A model generated the notes under the pieces. The model saw nothing but the letters and a program-made list of their open reading frames with translations, did no database searches and was not told where the DNA came from. Source: Flavobacterium lutivivi (lineage in GTDB: Bacteria > Bacteroidota > Bacteroidia > Flavobacteriales > Flavobacteriaceae). Taken from it: a stretch of DNA of 64,000 bases. Every line of letters begins with the position of its first letter. Positions within the stretch are counted from its first letter, which is position 1. Made by a program: the position numbers and the translations under genes. The stretch is taken from assembly GCF_014642275.1 (NCBI RefSeq), contig NZ_BMIM01000010.1, positions 42,471-106,470 of the forward strand. Reading direction: 5' to 3'. Of this stretch, positions 26,270-36,757 are shown one piece after another.

Positions 26270-27004
26270 TTATAACCTCTGCCTTATCGCTTCATACAAA
26301 AATGCGCCACAAGCAACAGAGACATTGAGTGAACCAATGTTGCCAAACATGGGTAATTTTGCTTTTTCATCAACAATTTTCAAAACAGAAGGATTTATAC
26401 CTCTATCTTCACTTCCCATAATTATTGCAACAGGAGTATTGAAATTAATATCATAAATATTGTTTTCAGTTTTTTCTGTGGCGGCAATTGTCTTTACACC
26501 ACTTGCTTGAAGGTGAAAAATAGCATCTTTGATATGATCTACTTTACATATTGGGATATTAAAAACCGCGCCTGCAGATGTTTTGATTGTATCTCCATTT
26601 ACTGGTGCTGAACCTTGTTTTTGAATAATGATACCATCAACACCAGTACATTCAGCAGTTCTAATAATGGCACCAAAGTTGCGGGCATCACTCAATTGAT
26701 CTAAAATTAAGAAAAGAGGTTTATCATTTTTATTCAAAACAGTTTCAATGAGTTCCTCAATTTGAATAAAAGATATAGGCGAGATTGTTGCAACTGCACC
26801 TTGATGGTTTTTTGAGGATAATTTATTCAGTTTTTCCGCTGGAACATAGGAGAAATTGATGTTTTTTTGTTTGATTACTCGCAGTAATTCCTTCATTAAG
26901 TCGCTATTCAAATCTTTTTGAATAAAAACTTTATCAATAATAGTCCCAGATTGAATAGCTTCAATTATTGCCCTAATTCCAAAAACTTGATTTGCATTTT
27001 CCAT
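26270..27004 (-). CDS. rlmB: 23S rRNA 2'-O-ribose methyltransferase (RlmB/TrmH, SpoU family)
   Basis: 244 residues. The N-terminal substrate-binding part (about 1-75: VFGIRAIIEAIQSG) and the SPOUT catalytic domain have motif 1 LSDARNFGAIIRTAE, motif 2 IIMGSEDRGI and motif 3 LNVSVACGAFLYEA. RlmB methylates G2251 in the peptidyl-transferase loop of 23S rRNA; assignment over other SpoU members is by similarity. The promoter box TATATTTG lies 4 bases before the ATG, so the mRNA is probably leaderless. Confidence 0.9.
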   Translation of the reverse strand: MENANQVFGIRAIIEAIQSGTIIDKVFIQKDLNSDLMKELLRVIKQKNINFSYVPAEKLNKLSSKNHQGAVATISPISFIQIEELIETVLNKNDKPLFLILDQLSDARNFGAIIRTAECTGVDGIIIQKQGSAPVNGDTIKTSAGAVFNIPICKVDHIKDAIFHLQASGVKTIAATEKTENNIYDINFNTPVAIIMGSEDRGINPSVLKIVDEKAKLPMFGNIGSLNVSVACGAFLYEAIRQRL

Positions 27005-27008
27005 TTTG

Positions 27009-27016
27009 CAAATATA
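27009..27016 (-). promoter_or_regulatory. -7 box of rlmB next to the start codon
   Basis: On the minus strand the order is TATATTTG, CAAA, ATG. The susD terminator hairpin (27020-27045) lies in the spacer between this box and any -33 element. Confidence 0.6.
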
Positions 27017-27019
27017 TAA

Positions 27020-27045
27020 AAAACCATCCCTTTTGGGATGGTTTT
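27020..27045 (-). terminator. Terminator of the SusCD block
   Basis: AAAACCATCCC pairs with GGGATGGTTTT around TTTT. On the minus strand it ends in a T run, 23 bases after the susD stop. Confidence 0.85.
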
Positions 27046-27067
27046 ATGTTTATGAGATAGGTCTGGA

Positions 27068-28519
27068 TTAGTTAATATCCCAGAAAACTTTAACTCTCAT
27101 TCTGTCAACACCACCAATTGCCTCTACAGCCGCTTGATAGTTGTCGCTATTTACTGTTCTTTCATTGATTGGATAAAATAATCTTTTGGGAACCTGTCCG
27201 TCTGCTGTTGAAGAAGCATTCGAAGGAGCAGCTAGAGCAGGATTATCTAATCTTCTGTAAGAATTCCATGCTTCGAAAGGTCTATTAAAGAAAGAATACC
27301 AAACCTGCATACCTATTTTTTGTTTATAATCACCAGGAGCTGTCGCATATGCAATATCTGTTTGCGCAAGGTAAGAAAGTGCATCTGCATCGCTAAGTCC
27401 CCAAAAGCGGAATGATTCCATAACACCTTGGTTGTAGTAATATTCGGCAGTATTACCAACGTTATATCCACGCTCTGCCGCTTCAGCTAGATAGAAATTA
27501 ACTTCCATAGATTCCATTAGCTGACCTTTTAAGTCTGGGGTTTTAAAGATAGCCCCAATTTGAGAAAGTGTAGGAAAGTTACTATTGGTGCCACCATATA
27601 CACCACCTATGTAACCACCTGCAGGCGCTTGTGTGAAGTACACAGCTCTACGAGGATCAGCAGTTGTATTCATCGCATTAACAATTGTTTTTGCTGGAAC
27701 AAAGTCTGTACGATTACTAGCTACTAAATCTCCGTAAAGTGGATTATAGTTGGGAGCAGAACCAGAGTATTCAAATGCAGCATTGTCGCTATTGCTAAGT
27801 ATTGATCCAGCATTATAACCAGATTCAACAGTTGATTGAGCCAATGTTGGATTTACATCAGCCAAATTAATCCCGATTTTTATTTTTAGTGAGTTTGCAA
27901 ATTTAATCCATTGAGCAACGTCTCCGTTATAAATCATTTCTGCATTTCCAAAAGATGGTTCAGAAGCGTCTAGATTAGCAATTGCAGCATCTAAACGACT
28001 AATCAACTGTGGATAGATATCTTCATCATTATCATATTTTGGTAACTTGATATTAACATTTAGTGCCTCAGAGTATGGAACATCTCCATAAGCGTCCACC
28101 AATACCTGAAAAGTGTAAACATTCAGGATTTCTATAATTGCAAGTTTGTTTTTATGCTGAGCTTGATTAGTTACTGTTTCTGCTTCAATGTATTTGGTTG
28201 CAGAAGCTAGGTTACCTAAAACGTCTCTGTATAATTCATTCCAAACATTATCGGTTACAAGGCGACTAGTTAAACTATAACGTGATTCGGTGTTATATAT
28301 TACTTGTGCCCAATATTGGTCAAAGAAACGGAAAGGACTAGAATTAACGCTTCCAGTTGTCATCTCATCTACTAATTGCTTTTCAGCATTAGTCAACAAC
28401 ACTTCAGGAGTTACTTCATAAGCTGCATCATGATTGTTGTTAAAGTCATCACTGTTGTTGTCACAGCCAGTAGCAAATAAGGCAGCGATGCATAAGGTTG
28501 ATAATATTTTCTTTTTCAT
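27068..28519 (-). CDS. SusD/RagB-like outer-membrane lipoprotein (SusD-like type 2)
   Basis: 483 residues. The lipoprotein signal has the lipobox FATGC with Cys19 lipidated, followed by an acidic tail (DNNSDD) of the surface-export type. Conserved blocks such as FRFFDQYWAQ, FQVLVDAYGDVPYSEAL and AQWIKFANSLKIKIG identify the SusD-like family that caps the SusC transporter and captures nutrients. It lies 3 bases after SusC. There are no glycoside hydrolases, anti-sigma factors or regulators nearby, so the substrate (glycan, peptide or other) cannot be inferred. Confidence 0.93.
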   Translation of the reverse strand: MKKKILSTLCIAALFATGCDNNSDDFNNNHDAAYEVTPEVLLTNAEKQLVDEMTTGSVNSSPFRFFDQYWAQVIYNTESRYSLTSRLVTDNVWNELYRDVLGNLASATKYIEAETVTNQAQHKNKLAIIEILNVYTFQVLVDAYGDVPYSEALNVNIKLPKYDNDEDIYPQLISRLDAAIANLDASEPSFGNAEMIYNGDVAQWIKFANSLKIKIGINLADVNPTLAQSTVESGYNAGSILSNSDNAAFEYSGSAPNYNPLYGDLVASNRTDFVPAKTIVNAMNTTADPRRAVYFTQAPAGGYIGGVYGGTNSNFPTLSQIGAIFKTPDLKGQLMESMEVNFYLAEAAERGYNVGNTAEYYYNQGVMESFRFWGLSDADALSYLAQTDIAYATAPGDYKQKIGMQVWYSFFNRPFEAWNSYRRLDNPALAAPSNASSTADGQVPKRLFYPINERTVNSDNYQAAVEAIGGVDRMRVKVFWDIN

Positions 28520-28522
28520 TTT

Positions 28523-31500
28523 TTAGAAATTTAATTTTACGTTAAATGAATACACTTTCTCTGACGGCATAACACCAGATTGATATCCTTGTACGTTTCC
28601 AGATGAGTTTCCAGCTTCAGGATCTGCGTAGGGAAGGTTTTTGTGAATTATCCAAAGGTTAGTTCCAGAGAGTGAAAAGGTCAATCCTTTGATGAATGTA
28701 CGATCTAATAGTTTGGAAGGTATTGAATATCCTAGAACTACTTCTCTAAGTTTTACATACGAGGCATCATAGATGAATCCTTCGTTTGGTAAGATTCCAT
28801 TTCCGAATGCTCCACCAGCATATGAAGCATCAAGCCTTACATCATTTGGAAGCCCTGTATTTTCATTTACACCTGGCAGGATGATACCTCCAGAATCTGT
28901 TCCTCCTGTTAGTGGATTACGAACTGGATTACCCAAATCGTTAAGACCTGCTGTTTCAGGATATAAACCTGTATATAATCCATAATCTTGGTCAAGCGAG
29001 AATACGCTTCCTCCTTTTTTAATATCGATAAGGAAGCTGAAAGATAGATTTTTATATGTGAAACGGTTGTTGATACCACCAATCCAGTCTGGCTGAATAT
29101 TTCCAATGACTTTGTCATCTTCAAAAATATACAAGCCATCATCATCCACCAATCGGTTTCCATTTTCGTCAAGAGCATAACCAGTCCCACGTAATGTTCC
29201 GTAAGGTTCTCCAACAGTAGCGTTTAAGGAAACACCATCTTGGAATGTCGCTAACTGTAGATTAGTTCGTCCTTCATCAAGTTTAATAAGCTCATTTTTA
29301 TTTTTAGCCCAGTTAATAGAGGCTTGCCATTCAAAATTATTCGTTTTGATAGGTGAAACCGATAGAGAAAGCTCGATACCTTTGTTTTGTAGTTCTCCAG
29401 CATTAATTTGTGAACTTGAAAATCCAGTTGAGGTAGACTGTGGAACATTAAAAATTTGGTTGAAAGTATTTGATTTGTAAAGTGAAACATCAAGGTTTAC
29501 CCTTTTTTTAAACATCGAAGCCTCCAAACCAAGTTCCCAGTTTCTTTGCATTTCGGGTTTTAAGTTGTTGTAATCCACATAAACAGTACTGTTCCCGAAG
29601 GTAGGATTTCCGTTAATGAGACCATTATTGACTCTTGCTCCTAATTTACCTGCTACAGGATCATTCCCAACTTCGGCATAACTAGCACGAATTTTGGCTA
29701 ATGACAACCAGTCTTTTTTCAATACTTCGCTTAAAACAAAACTACTTCCAATTGAAAAGTAATTATATGCATCTGCATTTTTTGGAAGGGCAGTACTTTG
29801 ATCTCTTCTTAATGTACCATCAAGGAATACCATTTGTTTGTAATCAAAGGAAGCTTGTCCATATACTCCTAATTTTTCATAATTTATCTCTGACTCATCT
29901 GGAGCCACAAAAACATTTGAGTTTGATAAAGTCCACAAGCCCGGAGCTGCTAGACCTCCAGTTGTTGAACTTTCAAAATCATCTAGTTTAGATTTGATGA
30001 ATGTAGATCCTCCTAGGAATTTAGCCCCAATATTATCGGTAAGTTTTGCATTATAGGTAAGAATAAAATCATAAGTGGTTTGAAGGAAGCTTCTAGTATA
30101 AAGACTATACCCTGAACTGATTTGTTCTTGAGTTATGCCGAATTCTTCAGCATGGCTGCCAACTTCTTTTCTCAACTCCTGACGGTCGTTTGAAGTTTCT
30201 ACCGTAACACGACCCATAGCATTTAAGTTTTTGGTGATGTCATAACTTAAGTTACCTCCTGTAATTATTCTTGTTCTATCATCAGAAGAATAATTTGTCA
30301 AACGATCCCAATATGGATTGTTCCAAAAAGCTGGTTTAAGGTTGTTAGAATCATTTCCGTCCTGTCCAGCAGGGTCAATCATATTCCAAGTTGCATTAAA
30401 TCCAGGATTAGCAGTATAAGCTCTGCGTAATGCAGCAATGTCAACGTTTATTGGCCACCATTGTCTAAAACCTGTCATCAGGTTGTCTCCATATCCAACA
30501 TTATTTCGTCCAACAGTAGTCTGGTCAACAAAAGTAACAAAAGCTGTAGCTCTTAAGTTCTCTCCCAATTTTCTTGAGAAATTACCATTTACAGTGTTTT
30601 TGTTCAAACGGCTGTTTGGTAAAAGCCCAGTTTCATTGTTATTTGTGAAGCCAAAATTAAAAGTTGATTTTTCATCACCGCCACTAAGATTGATACTATT
30701 TACTAATGAAGATGATTTATTAAAAAAAGTTGATGGATCATTTTTAGCAGCTACCCAAGGAGTTGGCTGGCCAAAATTAGGGCTTGATGGTAAAAACGAA
30801 TCCCATTGATATACTAGAATATTTGGATCAAAAGCATTACCAAAAGATGCATCGTCTCCTGTTGATGCTAAAAGATCATCGATACCATCCCCATTTACAT
30901 CCACTATAAAACTACTATCCTCACCAGCATATCCTTCACCATATTTTTTCTGGTAAGTCGGAAATGTAGATTTATCAATCATTCCTACAGAAGTTGTAGT
31001 GCTTATCGTAATGCCAAGTCCACTGTTTGTTTTTCCTTTTTTTGTAGTTATCATAATTGCTCCGTTTGAAGCTTGGCTTCCATAGAGAGCAGTTGCAGAA
31101 GCTCCTTTAAGAATGGTTATTGACTCTATATTGTTAGGGTCTATATCTCCTGCAGAGTTACCGAAGTCAAACCCATCACGACCATTGGCTGCATCCCTTG
31201 TATTAGTGTTTACATTTGTTATTGGCACACCATCAAGCACAATGAGAGCTTGGTTGTTTCCAGTCATACTCTTTGTTCCTCTCAGTACAATATTGGTTGA
31301 ACCTCCAAAGTTTGAATTTCTACGAACTTCCAATCCAGCAACTTTACCGGATAGGTTGTTAGTGAAATTGGTTGTTGGGGTTCGGGTTACTGCATCTCCA
31401 TCCACTTTTTGAGCTGAGTAACCTAGTGATTTTTTATCACGGGTAATGCCAAGGGCAGTAACCACAACACCTTCTAGTTCGACAGAGTTGTCTTTCATCT

Positions 31501-31777
31501 TGATGTTAATTGAATTTGACGAAACCACAGTTTCTTCTGATTTCATTCCAACAAAAGTAAAAACAAGGGTTTCACCATTGTTGGCTTTAATGGAATACTT
31601 TCCATCAAAATCGGTTTGTGTCCCTTTGTTTGTTCCTTTAACTAGGACATTAACTCCAGGAAGCGGCATTCCAGTGTTGTCGCTAACAACACCGCTGACC
31701 GTTCTTTCTTGGGCAAAGGTAATTTGCGCCAATAACACCATAAAAAGTGTTAAGAATACATTTAACTTTGTTTTCAT
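28523..31777 (-). CDS. SusC/RagA family TonB-dependent outer-membrane transporter
   Basis: 1084 residues. The signal peptide ends near ITFAQ (residue 22). The carboxypeptidase-like regulatory domain (about 25-100) has the signature GMPLPGVNVLVKGT and GTQTDFDGKYSI. The TonB-dependent plug (about 115-245) has ALYGSQASNGAIMITTKKG. The rest is a 22-strand barrel closing with VLGYSIPSKLL and an aromatic C-terminus (VKLNF). SusC imports the ligand captured by the adjacent SusD using TonB energy. No strong promoter box is visible in the 97 bases upstream, so cotranscription with the Omp85 gene is possible. Confidence 0.95.
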   Translation of the reverse strand: MKTKLNVFLTLFMVLLAQITFAQERTVSGVVSDNTGMPLPGVNVLVKGTNKGTQTDFDGKYSIKANNGETLVFTFVGMKSEETVVSSNSINIKMKDNSVELEGVVVTALGITRDKKSLGYSAQKVDGDAVTRTPTTNFTNNLSGKVAGLEVRRNSNFGGSTNIVLRGTKSMTGNNQALIVLDGVPITNVNTNTRDAANGRDGFDFGNSAGDIDPNNIESITILKGASATALYGSQASNGAIMITTKKGKTNSGLGITISTTTSVGMIDKSTFPTYQKKYGEGYAGEDSSFIVDVNGDGIDDLLASTGDDASFGNAFDPNILVYQWDSFLPSSPNFGQPTPWVAAKNDPSTFFNKSSSLVNSINLSGGDEKSTFNFGFTNNNETGLLPNSRLNKNTVNGNFSRKLGENLRATAFVTFVDQTTVGRNNVGYGDNLMTGFRQWWPINVDIAALRRAYTANPGFNATWNMIDPAGQDGNDSNNLKPAFWNNPYWDRLTNYSSDDRTRIITGGNLSYDITKNLNAMGRVTVETSNDRQELRKEVGSHAEEFGITQEQISSGYSLYTRSFLQTTYDFILTYNAKLTDNIGAKFLGGSTFIKSKLDDFESSTTGGLAAPGLWTLSNSNVFVAPDESEINYEKLGVYGQASFDYKQMVFLDGTLRRDQSTALPKNADAYNYFSIGSSFVLSEVLKKDWLSLAKIRASYAEVGNDPVAGKLGARVNNGLINGNPTFGNSTVYVDYNNLKPEMQRNWELGLEASMFKKRVNLDVSLYKSNTFNQIFNVPQSTSTGFSSSQINAGELQNKGIELSLSVSPIKTNNFEWQASINWAKNKNELIKLDEGRTNLQLATFQDGVSLNATVGEPYGTLRGTGYALDENGNRLVDDDGLYIFEDDKVIGNIQPDWIGGINNRFTYKNLSFSFLIDIKKGGSVFSLDQDYGLYTGLYPETAGLNDLGNPVRNPLTGGTDSGGIILPGVNENTGLPNDVRLDASYAGGAFGNGILPNEGFIYDASYVKLREVVLGYSIPSKLLDRTFIKGLTFSLSGTNLWIIHKNLPYADPEAGNSSGNVQGYQSGVMPSEKVYSFNVKLNF

Positions 31778-31874
31778 TATTTAATTTGGTTATAATTAGT
31801 CTTTCAAAAATCATAAAAATTTCTTAAAAAACCTAATTTTATCGACGAAAAGCGTTGTTAAAAAATATAAATCT

Positions 31875-33536
31875 CTAAAAATTAACACTTAAACTAATGT
31901 GTAGAATGGAGTTGTTTAGTTTTTTTTCTTGATTTGATGTGCTTCCGTTTGCATAGACTAGTTTTAATAAACCATTTTTGGTTAAAATACCTGTGCCAAT
32001 TCCAAAGCTAAATATTTTACCATCAATTGAATTTGAAGTGTCTCTAAAATAACCGTAGTCGATTATAGAGTTTATGTATAAGTTATTAGTTGTTTTATAT
32101 CGATATTCAGTTAATATGGAAGTAAATAAGTTGCCTTGCAAACTATTTTCGTTAAATCCTCGGATACTGTTAATTCCTCCAAAACGAAAGAGTTCATTTG
32201 TCATGTAGTTTTTGCTTTGAAGCCAGTTATTCAATGATTTTATATTGATAATATTCTTTTCATTCAAATAAAGATTATGATTAACCTCAGTAGAAATAAA
32301 AAACTGTTTGTCTGAGATTAATTTATTTTCTCTACTTCCTCTTCCTATTTTTATATTGAAAATTGTTTTGGTGGGAAATAAAAAATCTTCTCTTTTGGTG
32401 TTTTTTAAATTATATTCTAGTGTGATAAATTTACTCTCAAAATCTGAAAACAGAGGGGTGTTTAAGTTTTGTATATCGCTAGATTCGGTTTTCTGATAAC
32501 CCAAATATAACTTTGAATTATAGCCAAAGTAATATCCAAGATTGAGGTTGGTTCTTGTGTTTTGAAAAGTACTGTCTTGTTTGAATATGTTTAACTCTGT
32601 TTTTATTCCTAACGCTGATTTAAAAATATAGGGAAACTCAAGATTTAGGTTGAATGTAGTTTGTTTATTTCCGTCGTTTTTCCAGTAGAGTGAAAAGTTC
32701 TCTCCTGAATTTAAAATGTTTTTGAGAGATAAATCAAGATATCCTGTAAAAGTTAATTTACTTTTTTCATCATTTGTAAAACCAATAAAACCATCAAATG
32801 TATTGGCTTTATTTTTTTCTAAAAATATATAAATATTAGTTGAGTCTCTGGTGAATAATATTTCTGGAGATTTTGATTGCTTTACGAAATCTATTTTATC
32901 AATTTCACTATATAATTTTTCTAAAGTTTCTGGACGAATGGTTTTTCCTTTGTAAATCCTATTAGTGTTCTTAATAAAGGTTTGGGGAAATTTTGGAAAG
33001 CCTTCAAAAACAATTTTATTAACAGTTCTTTTTTTCTCAGCATCAATTATTAGTTTTGTTGTTAAATGGTCTTTTTGAATACCATCCGGGATAAAATTTA
33101 TTTTAGCCATTGGATAACCTTTGTTTTCAAGTTTTTTTAAAAGATTATTTTGAAAACTTTCAAAATCTTCAAACAGTATTTCTAAAGTGTCTCTTTCTTT
33201 CAAAATGTCTTTTGAAATTTCATTTTTCCCAACTATATACATGTGTATGTATTTTATTTTTTTTCCAAGAAAAAAATTAGAAGAAATTAAAGAGTCATTT
33301 TCTTTGTTTATCGATAAATTTATTGAACTTAAATATCCAATTTTTTGAAGTTTTTCGCCAAATAAAATATTTTCTTTGTTGGCTTCTTTAATACTTGTAT
33401 GTTTCTTCTTGTATCCAATACTGTCTATAATATTGTTTTCAGAAATACTTTGACCGTCGATTTTGAGTAGAAAGCTTTGTGCGGTCGTTTTAGGACAGCA
33501 AATAAGAAGTGTTAAGAAAAGTATTGTTTTGTACAA
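31875..33536 (-). CDS. Omp85-superfamily (BamA/TamA-like) outer-membrane protein
   Basis: 553 residues. The signal peptide MYKTILFLTLLICCPKTTAQ is followed by POTRA-like alpha/beta repeats (about 20-240, for example KGYPMAKINFIPDG and KIVFEGFPKFP). The beta barrel (about 245-553) carries the diagnostic IRGF at 458-461 and ends in an aromatic signature (HISLSVNF). The superfamily inserts proteins into, or secretes them across, the outer membrane. It is shorter than BamA (about 800 residues), so a TamA-like or accessory role is likelier. The start is TTG at 33536; no ATG precedes the signal peptide. It lies 97 bases upstream of susC on the same strand. Confidence 0.8.
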   Translation of the reverse strand: MYKTILFLTLLICCPKTTAQSFLLKIDGQSISENNIIDSIGYKKKHTSIKEANKENILFGEKLQKIGYLSSINLSINKENDSLISSNFFLGKKIKYIHMYIVGKNEISKDILKERDTLEILFEDFESFQNNLLKKLENKGYPMAKINFIPDGIQKDHLTTKLIIDAEKKRTVNKIVFEGFPKFPQTFIKNTNRIYKGKTIRPETLEKLYSEIDKIDFVKQSKSPEILFTRDSTNIYIFLEKNKANTFDGFIGFTNDEKSKLTFTGYLDLSLKNILNSGENFSLYWKNDGNKQTTFNLNLEFPYIFKSALGIKTELNIFKQDSTFQNTRTNLNLGYYFGYNSKLYLGYQKTESSDIQNLNTPLFSDFESKFITLEYNLKNTKREDFLFPTKTIFNIKIGRGSRENKLISDKQFFISTEVNHNLYLNEKNIINIKSLNNWLQSKNYMTNELFRFGGINSIRGFNENSLQGNLFTSILTEYRYKTTNNLYINSIIDYGYFRDTSNSIDGKIFSFGIGTGILTKNGLLKLVYANGSTSNQEKKLNNSILHISLSVNF

Positions 33537-33626
33537 CTTTATCAGGTTTTACACAAATAACGAAAAAAACAAAAATACAGTATTAGGTGTTGTAAAAATA
33601 ATTGCTTTAAAATTAATGAATTAACA

Positions 33627-33657
33627 TTTGTTTTAAAAAAAATAATTACTACATTTG
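33627..33657 (+). promoter_or_regulatory. Promoter of the ribosomal-protein supercluster (before rpsL)
   Basis: TTTG (33627-33630), a 19-base spacer and TACATTTG (33650-33657) match the Bacteroidota consensus exactly. The leader is about 45 bases and begins with a small CCCCT/AGGGG hairpin (33661-33676). Confidence 0.8.
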
Positions 33658-33709
33658 CAACCCCTTAAAATAGGGGAAGTATAAACATAAGAAAATTTTA
33701 GTATTAATT

Positions 33710-34090
33710 ATGCCAACAATTCAACAATTAGTAAGAACAGGAAGAGCTCAGATCACTAAGAAGAGTAAATCGGCTGCTTTAGATTCTTGTCCTCAAAGAA
33801 GAGGTGTTTGTACGCGTGTTTACACTACTACGCCAAAAAAACCAAACTCTGCAATGCGTAAAGTTGCAAGGGTTCGTTTAACAAATGGTAATGAAGTGAA
33901 CGCTTACATCCCAGGAGAAGGACACAATCTACAAGAGCACTCGATAGTATTAGTGAGAGGCGGAAGGGTAAAAGATTTACCAGGAGTTAGATACCACATC
34001 GTTCGTGGTGCTTTGGACACAGCCGGTGTTAACGGTCGTTTACAAAGAAGATCTAAATATGGTGCAAAACGCCCAAAAGACAAAAAGTAA
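33710..34090 (+). CDS. rpsL: 30S ribosomal protein S12
   Basis: 126 residues. S12 sits at the decoding centre and controls accuracy. The conserved TTPKKPNSA loop has Lys43 and Lys44 intact and KDLPGVRYH has Lys88 intact, the positions usually changed in streptomycin-resistant mutants, so this allele looks wild type. First gene of the str part of the cluster, behind a strong promoter; rpsG follows after 24 bases. Confidence 0.99.
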   Translation: MPTIQQLVRTGRAQITKKSKSAALDSCPQRRGVCTRVYTTTPKKPNSAMRKVARVRLTNGNEVNAYIPGEGHNLQEHSIVLVRGGRVKDLPGVRYHIVRGALDTAGVNGRLQRRSKYGAKRPKDKK

Positions 34091-34114
34091 TTTAAAAACT
34101 TTTAAACAAAAGAC

Positions 34115-34591
34115 ATGAGAAAAAGACAGGCCAAAAAAAGACCTCTTTTACCGGATCCAAAGTTTAACGACCAGTTAGTTACACGTTTTGTGAATAACTT
34201 AATGTGGGATGGTAAAAAATCAACTGCTTTTAAAGTGTTCTATGATGCATTAGACATCGTAGAAACGAAAAAGAACAATGATGAAAAGTCATCATTAGAA
34301 GTATGGAAAGATGCTTTAACAAATGTTATGCCTCACGTAGAAGTTCGTTCGCGTCGTGTAGGTGGAGCTACTTTTCAAATTCCTATGCAAATACGTCCAG
34401 ATAGAAAAATTTCTATGGCAATGAAATGGATGATATTATATGCAAGAAAAAGAAATGAAAAATCTATGGCAGGAAAACTTGCTTCAGAAATTTTAGCTGC
34501 TGCTAAAGAAGAAGGAGCTGCTGTTAAGAAAAGAATGGATACTCACAAAATGGCAGAAGCTAACAAAGCTTTCTCTCACTTTAGATTTTAA
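34115..34591 (+). CDS. rpsG: 30S ribosomal protein S7
   Basis: 158 residues, typical length. S7 nucleates assembly of the 30S head and lines the E and P sites. The conserved start ([17 protein letters not shown]) and [16 protein letters not shown] are present. It lies between rpsL and fusA as in most bacteria (gaps of 24 and 10 bases), so it belongs to one transcript. In E. coli S7 represses this operon from a site between rpsL and rpsG; the 24-base spacer here is too short to hold an equivalent fold. Confidence 0.99.
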   Translation: MRKRQAKKRPLLPDPKFNDQLVTRFVNNLMWDGKKSTAFKVFYDALDIVETKKNNDEKSSLEVWKDALTNVMPHVEVRSRRVGGATFQIPMQIRPDRKISMAMKWMILYARKRNEKSMAGKLASEILAAAKEEGAAVKKRMDTHKMAEANKAFSHFRF

Positions 34592-34601
34592 TTCATAGGA
34601 A

Positions 34602-36746
34602 ATGGCTAGAGATTTAAAATATACTAGAAATATTGGTATTGCTGCTCATATTGATGCAGGTAAAACAACTACTACAGAGCGTATTTTGTTCTATACAGGT
34701 AAGTCACACAAAATTGGTGAAGTACACGATGGAGCTGCAACTATGGACTGGATGGCTCAAGAGCAGGAAAGAGGTATTACTATTACTTCTGCTGCTACAA
34801 CTTGTGAGTGGAATTTTCCAACAGTACAAGGAAAGTTAACTCCAGATTCTAAACCTTACCATTTTAATATTATTGATACTCCAGGTCACGTTGACTTTAC
34901 TGTTGAGGTAAATCGTTCGCTACGTGTATTGGACGGATTAGTTTTCTTATTTTCAGCTGTTGATGGTGTTGAGCCACAATCAGAAACTAACTGGAGATTA
35001 GCAGATCAATATAGAGTTCCACGTATGGGATTCGTTAATAAAATGGACCGTCAAGGAGCTAACTTCTTAAATGTTTGTCAGCAAGTTCGTGATATGTTAA
35101 AATCAAATGCGGTTGCTATCACATTGCCAATAGGTGATGAAGCTGACTTCAAAGGAGTGGTTGATTTGGTGAAAAACCAAGCTATTGTGTGGCATGATGC
35201 TACTCAAGGAGCTACTTTTGATATTGTTGATATTCCTGCAGATATGGTTGATGAGGTAAAAGCTTACCGATCAATCTTGATTGAAGCAGTTGCTGAATAT
35301 GATGAAAATCTTCTTGATAAATACATGGAAGATGAGAATTCAATAACAGAAGATGAAATCAATAATGCTTTAAGAGCTGCAACAATTGATATGGCTATCA
35401 TTCCTATGATTGCTGGTTCATCTTTCAAAAACAAAGGTGTTCAATTTATGTTGGATGCTGTATGTAAATATTTGCCTTCTCCTTTAGATAAAGAAGGTAT
35501 CGAAGGAATTCATCCTGATGATGCTGATTTATTAGAAGAAGATCAAAAGAAAATTATACGTCGTCCTGATGTAAAAGAGCCGTTTGCTGCTTTGGCATTT
35601 AAGATTGCTACTGATCCTTATGTTGGTCGTTTGGCTTTCTTCCGTGCGTACTCAGGTCGTTTAGATGCTGGTTCGTACATCTTGAATACGCGTTCAGGAA
35701 ACAAAGAAAGAATTTCTCGTATCTACCAAATGCACGCTAACAAACAAAACCCAATTGAATACATCGAGGCTGGGGATATTGGAGCAGCAGTTGGATTTAA
35801 AGATATTAAGACTGGAGATACAATGTGTGATGAAAAACACCCAATTATTCTTGAGTCAATGAAATTCCCTGATCCGGTAATTGGTATCGCTATTGAGCCA
35901 AAAACAAAAGCTGACGTTGATAAAATGGGTATGGCTTTAGCCAAATTAGCTGAAGAAGATCCAACTTTTACAGTTAGAACTGATGAAGCTTCAGGTCAAA
36001 CGATTATTTCAGGTATGGGTGAGTTACACTTAGACATTCTTGTAGATCGTATGAAACGTGAATTCAAAGTGGAAGTGAACCAAGGTGAACCTCAAGTTGA
36101 ATATAAAGAAGCATTTACAAAATCTGCACAACACAGAGAAGTTTACAAAAAACAATCTGGAGGTCGTGGTAAATTCGGAGACATCGTTTTCCGTTTAGAG
36201 CCAGCTGACGAAGGTTTTGTAGGTTTACAGTTTATAAACGAGGTAAAAGGTGGTAACGTTCCAAAAGAATATATTCCAGCTGTAGAAAAAGGTTTCAAAG
36301 AAGCTATGAAACAAGGTCCTTTAGCAGGATATGTAGTAGATAGTTTAAAAGTTACCCTTTTAGATGGTTCATACCACCCAGTTGACTCTGATGCACTTTC
36401 TTTCGAATTGGCTGCAAAGCTTGGTTATAAAGAAGTAGCAAAAGCAGCTGGCGCTGTTATACTTGAGCCAATTATGAAAATCGAAGTGATTACTCCAGAA
36501 GAAAATATGGGTGATATCGTTGGAGATTTGAATAGAAGAAGAGGCCAAGTGAATGATATGGGAGATAGAGCAGGAGCTAAAACTATAAAAGCTAGTGTGC
36601 CATTATCTGAAATGTTTGGATATGTAACTACATTAAGAACATTGTCATCTGGTCGTGCAACATCTACAATGGAATTTTCTCATTATGAGCAAACTCCTTC
36701 AAACATATCTGATGAAGTAATTAAAAAAGCAAAAGGTAACGCTTAA
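34602..36746 (+). CDS. fusA: Translation elongation factor G
   Basis: 714 residues. G1 AHIDAGKT is at 15-22, G2 [12 protein letters not shown]3 DTPGHVDF and G4 NKMD, then domains II-V to the end ([16 protein letters not shown]). EF-G drives translocation with GTP and helps recycle ribosomes. The length and the canonical switch regions favour the main housekeeping EF-G rather than a specialised paralogue. It sits between rpsG and rpsJ; no tuf gene follows, unlike in E. coli. Confidence 0.98.
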   Translation: MARDLKYTRNIGIAAHIDAGKTTTTERILFYTGKSHKIGEVHDGAATMDWMAQEQERGITITSAATTCEWNFPTVQGKLTPDSKPYHFNIIDTPGHVDFTVEVNRSLRVLDGLVFLFSAVDGVEPQSETNWRLADQYRVPRMGFVNKMDRQGANFLNVCQQVRDMLKSNAVAITLPIGDEADFKGVVDLVKNQAIVWHDATQGATFDIVDIPADMVDEVKAYRSILIEAVAEYDENLLDKYMEDENSITEDEINNALRAATIDMAIIPMIAGSSFKNKGVQFMLDAVCKYLPSPLDKEGIEGIHPDDADLLEEDQKKIIRRPDVKEPFAALAFKIATDPYVGRLAFFRAYSGRLDAGSYILNTRSGNKERISRIYQMHANKQNPIEYIEAGDIGAAVGFKDIKTGDTMCDEKHPIILESMKFPDPVIGIAIEPKTKADVDKMGMALAKLAEEDPTFTVRTDEASGQTIISGMGELHLDILVDRMKREFKVEVNQGEPQVEYKEAFTKSAQHREVYKKQSGGRGKFGDIVFRLEPADEGFVGLQFINEVKGGNVPKEYIPAVEKGFKEAMKQGPLAGYVVDSLKVTLLDGSYHPVDSDALSFELAAKLGYKEVAKAAGAVILEPIMKIEVITPEENMGDIVGDLNRRRGQVNDMGDRAGAKTIKASVPLSEMFGYVTTLRTLSSGRATSTMEFSHYEQTPSNISDEVIKKAKGNA

Positions 36747-36757
36747 TTTTTAAGAAA

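Noticed and set aside
27068-31777. A complete polysaccharide utilisation locus
   Set aside because: Only SusC and SusD are present; no glycoside hydrolase, sulfatase, hybrid two-component sensor or ECF sigma/anti-sigma pair lies nearby.
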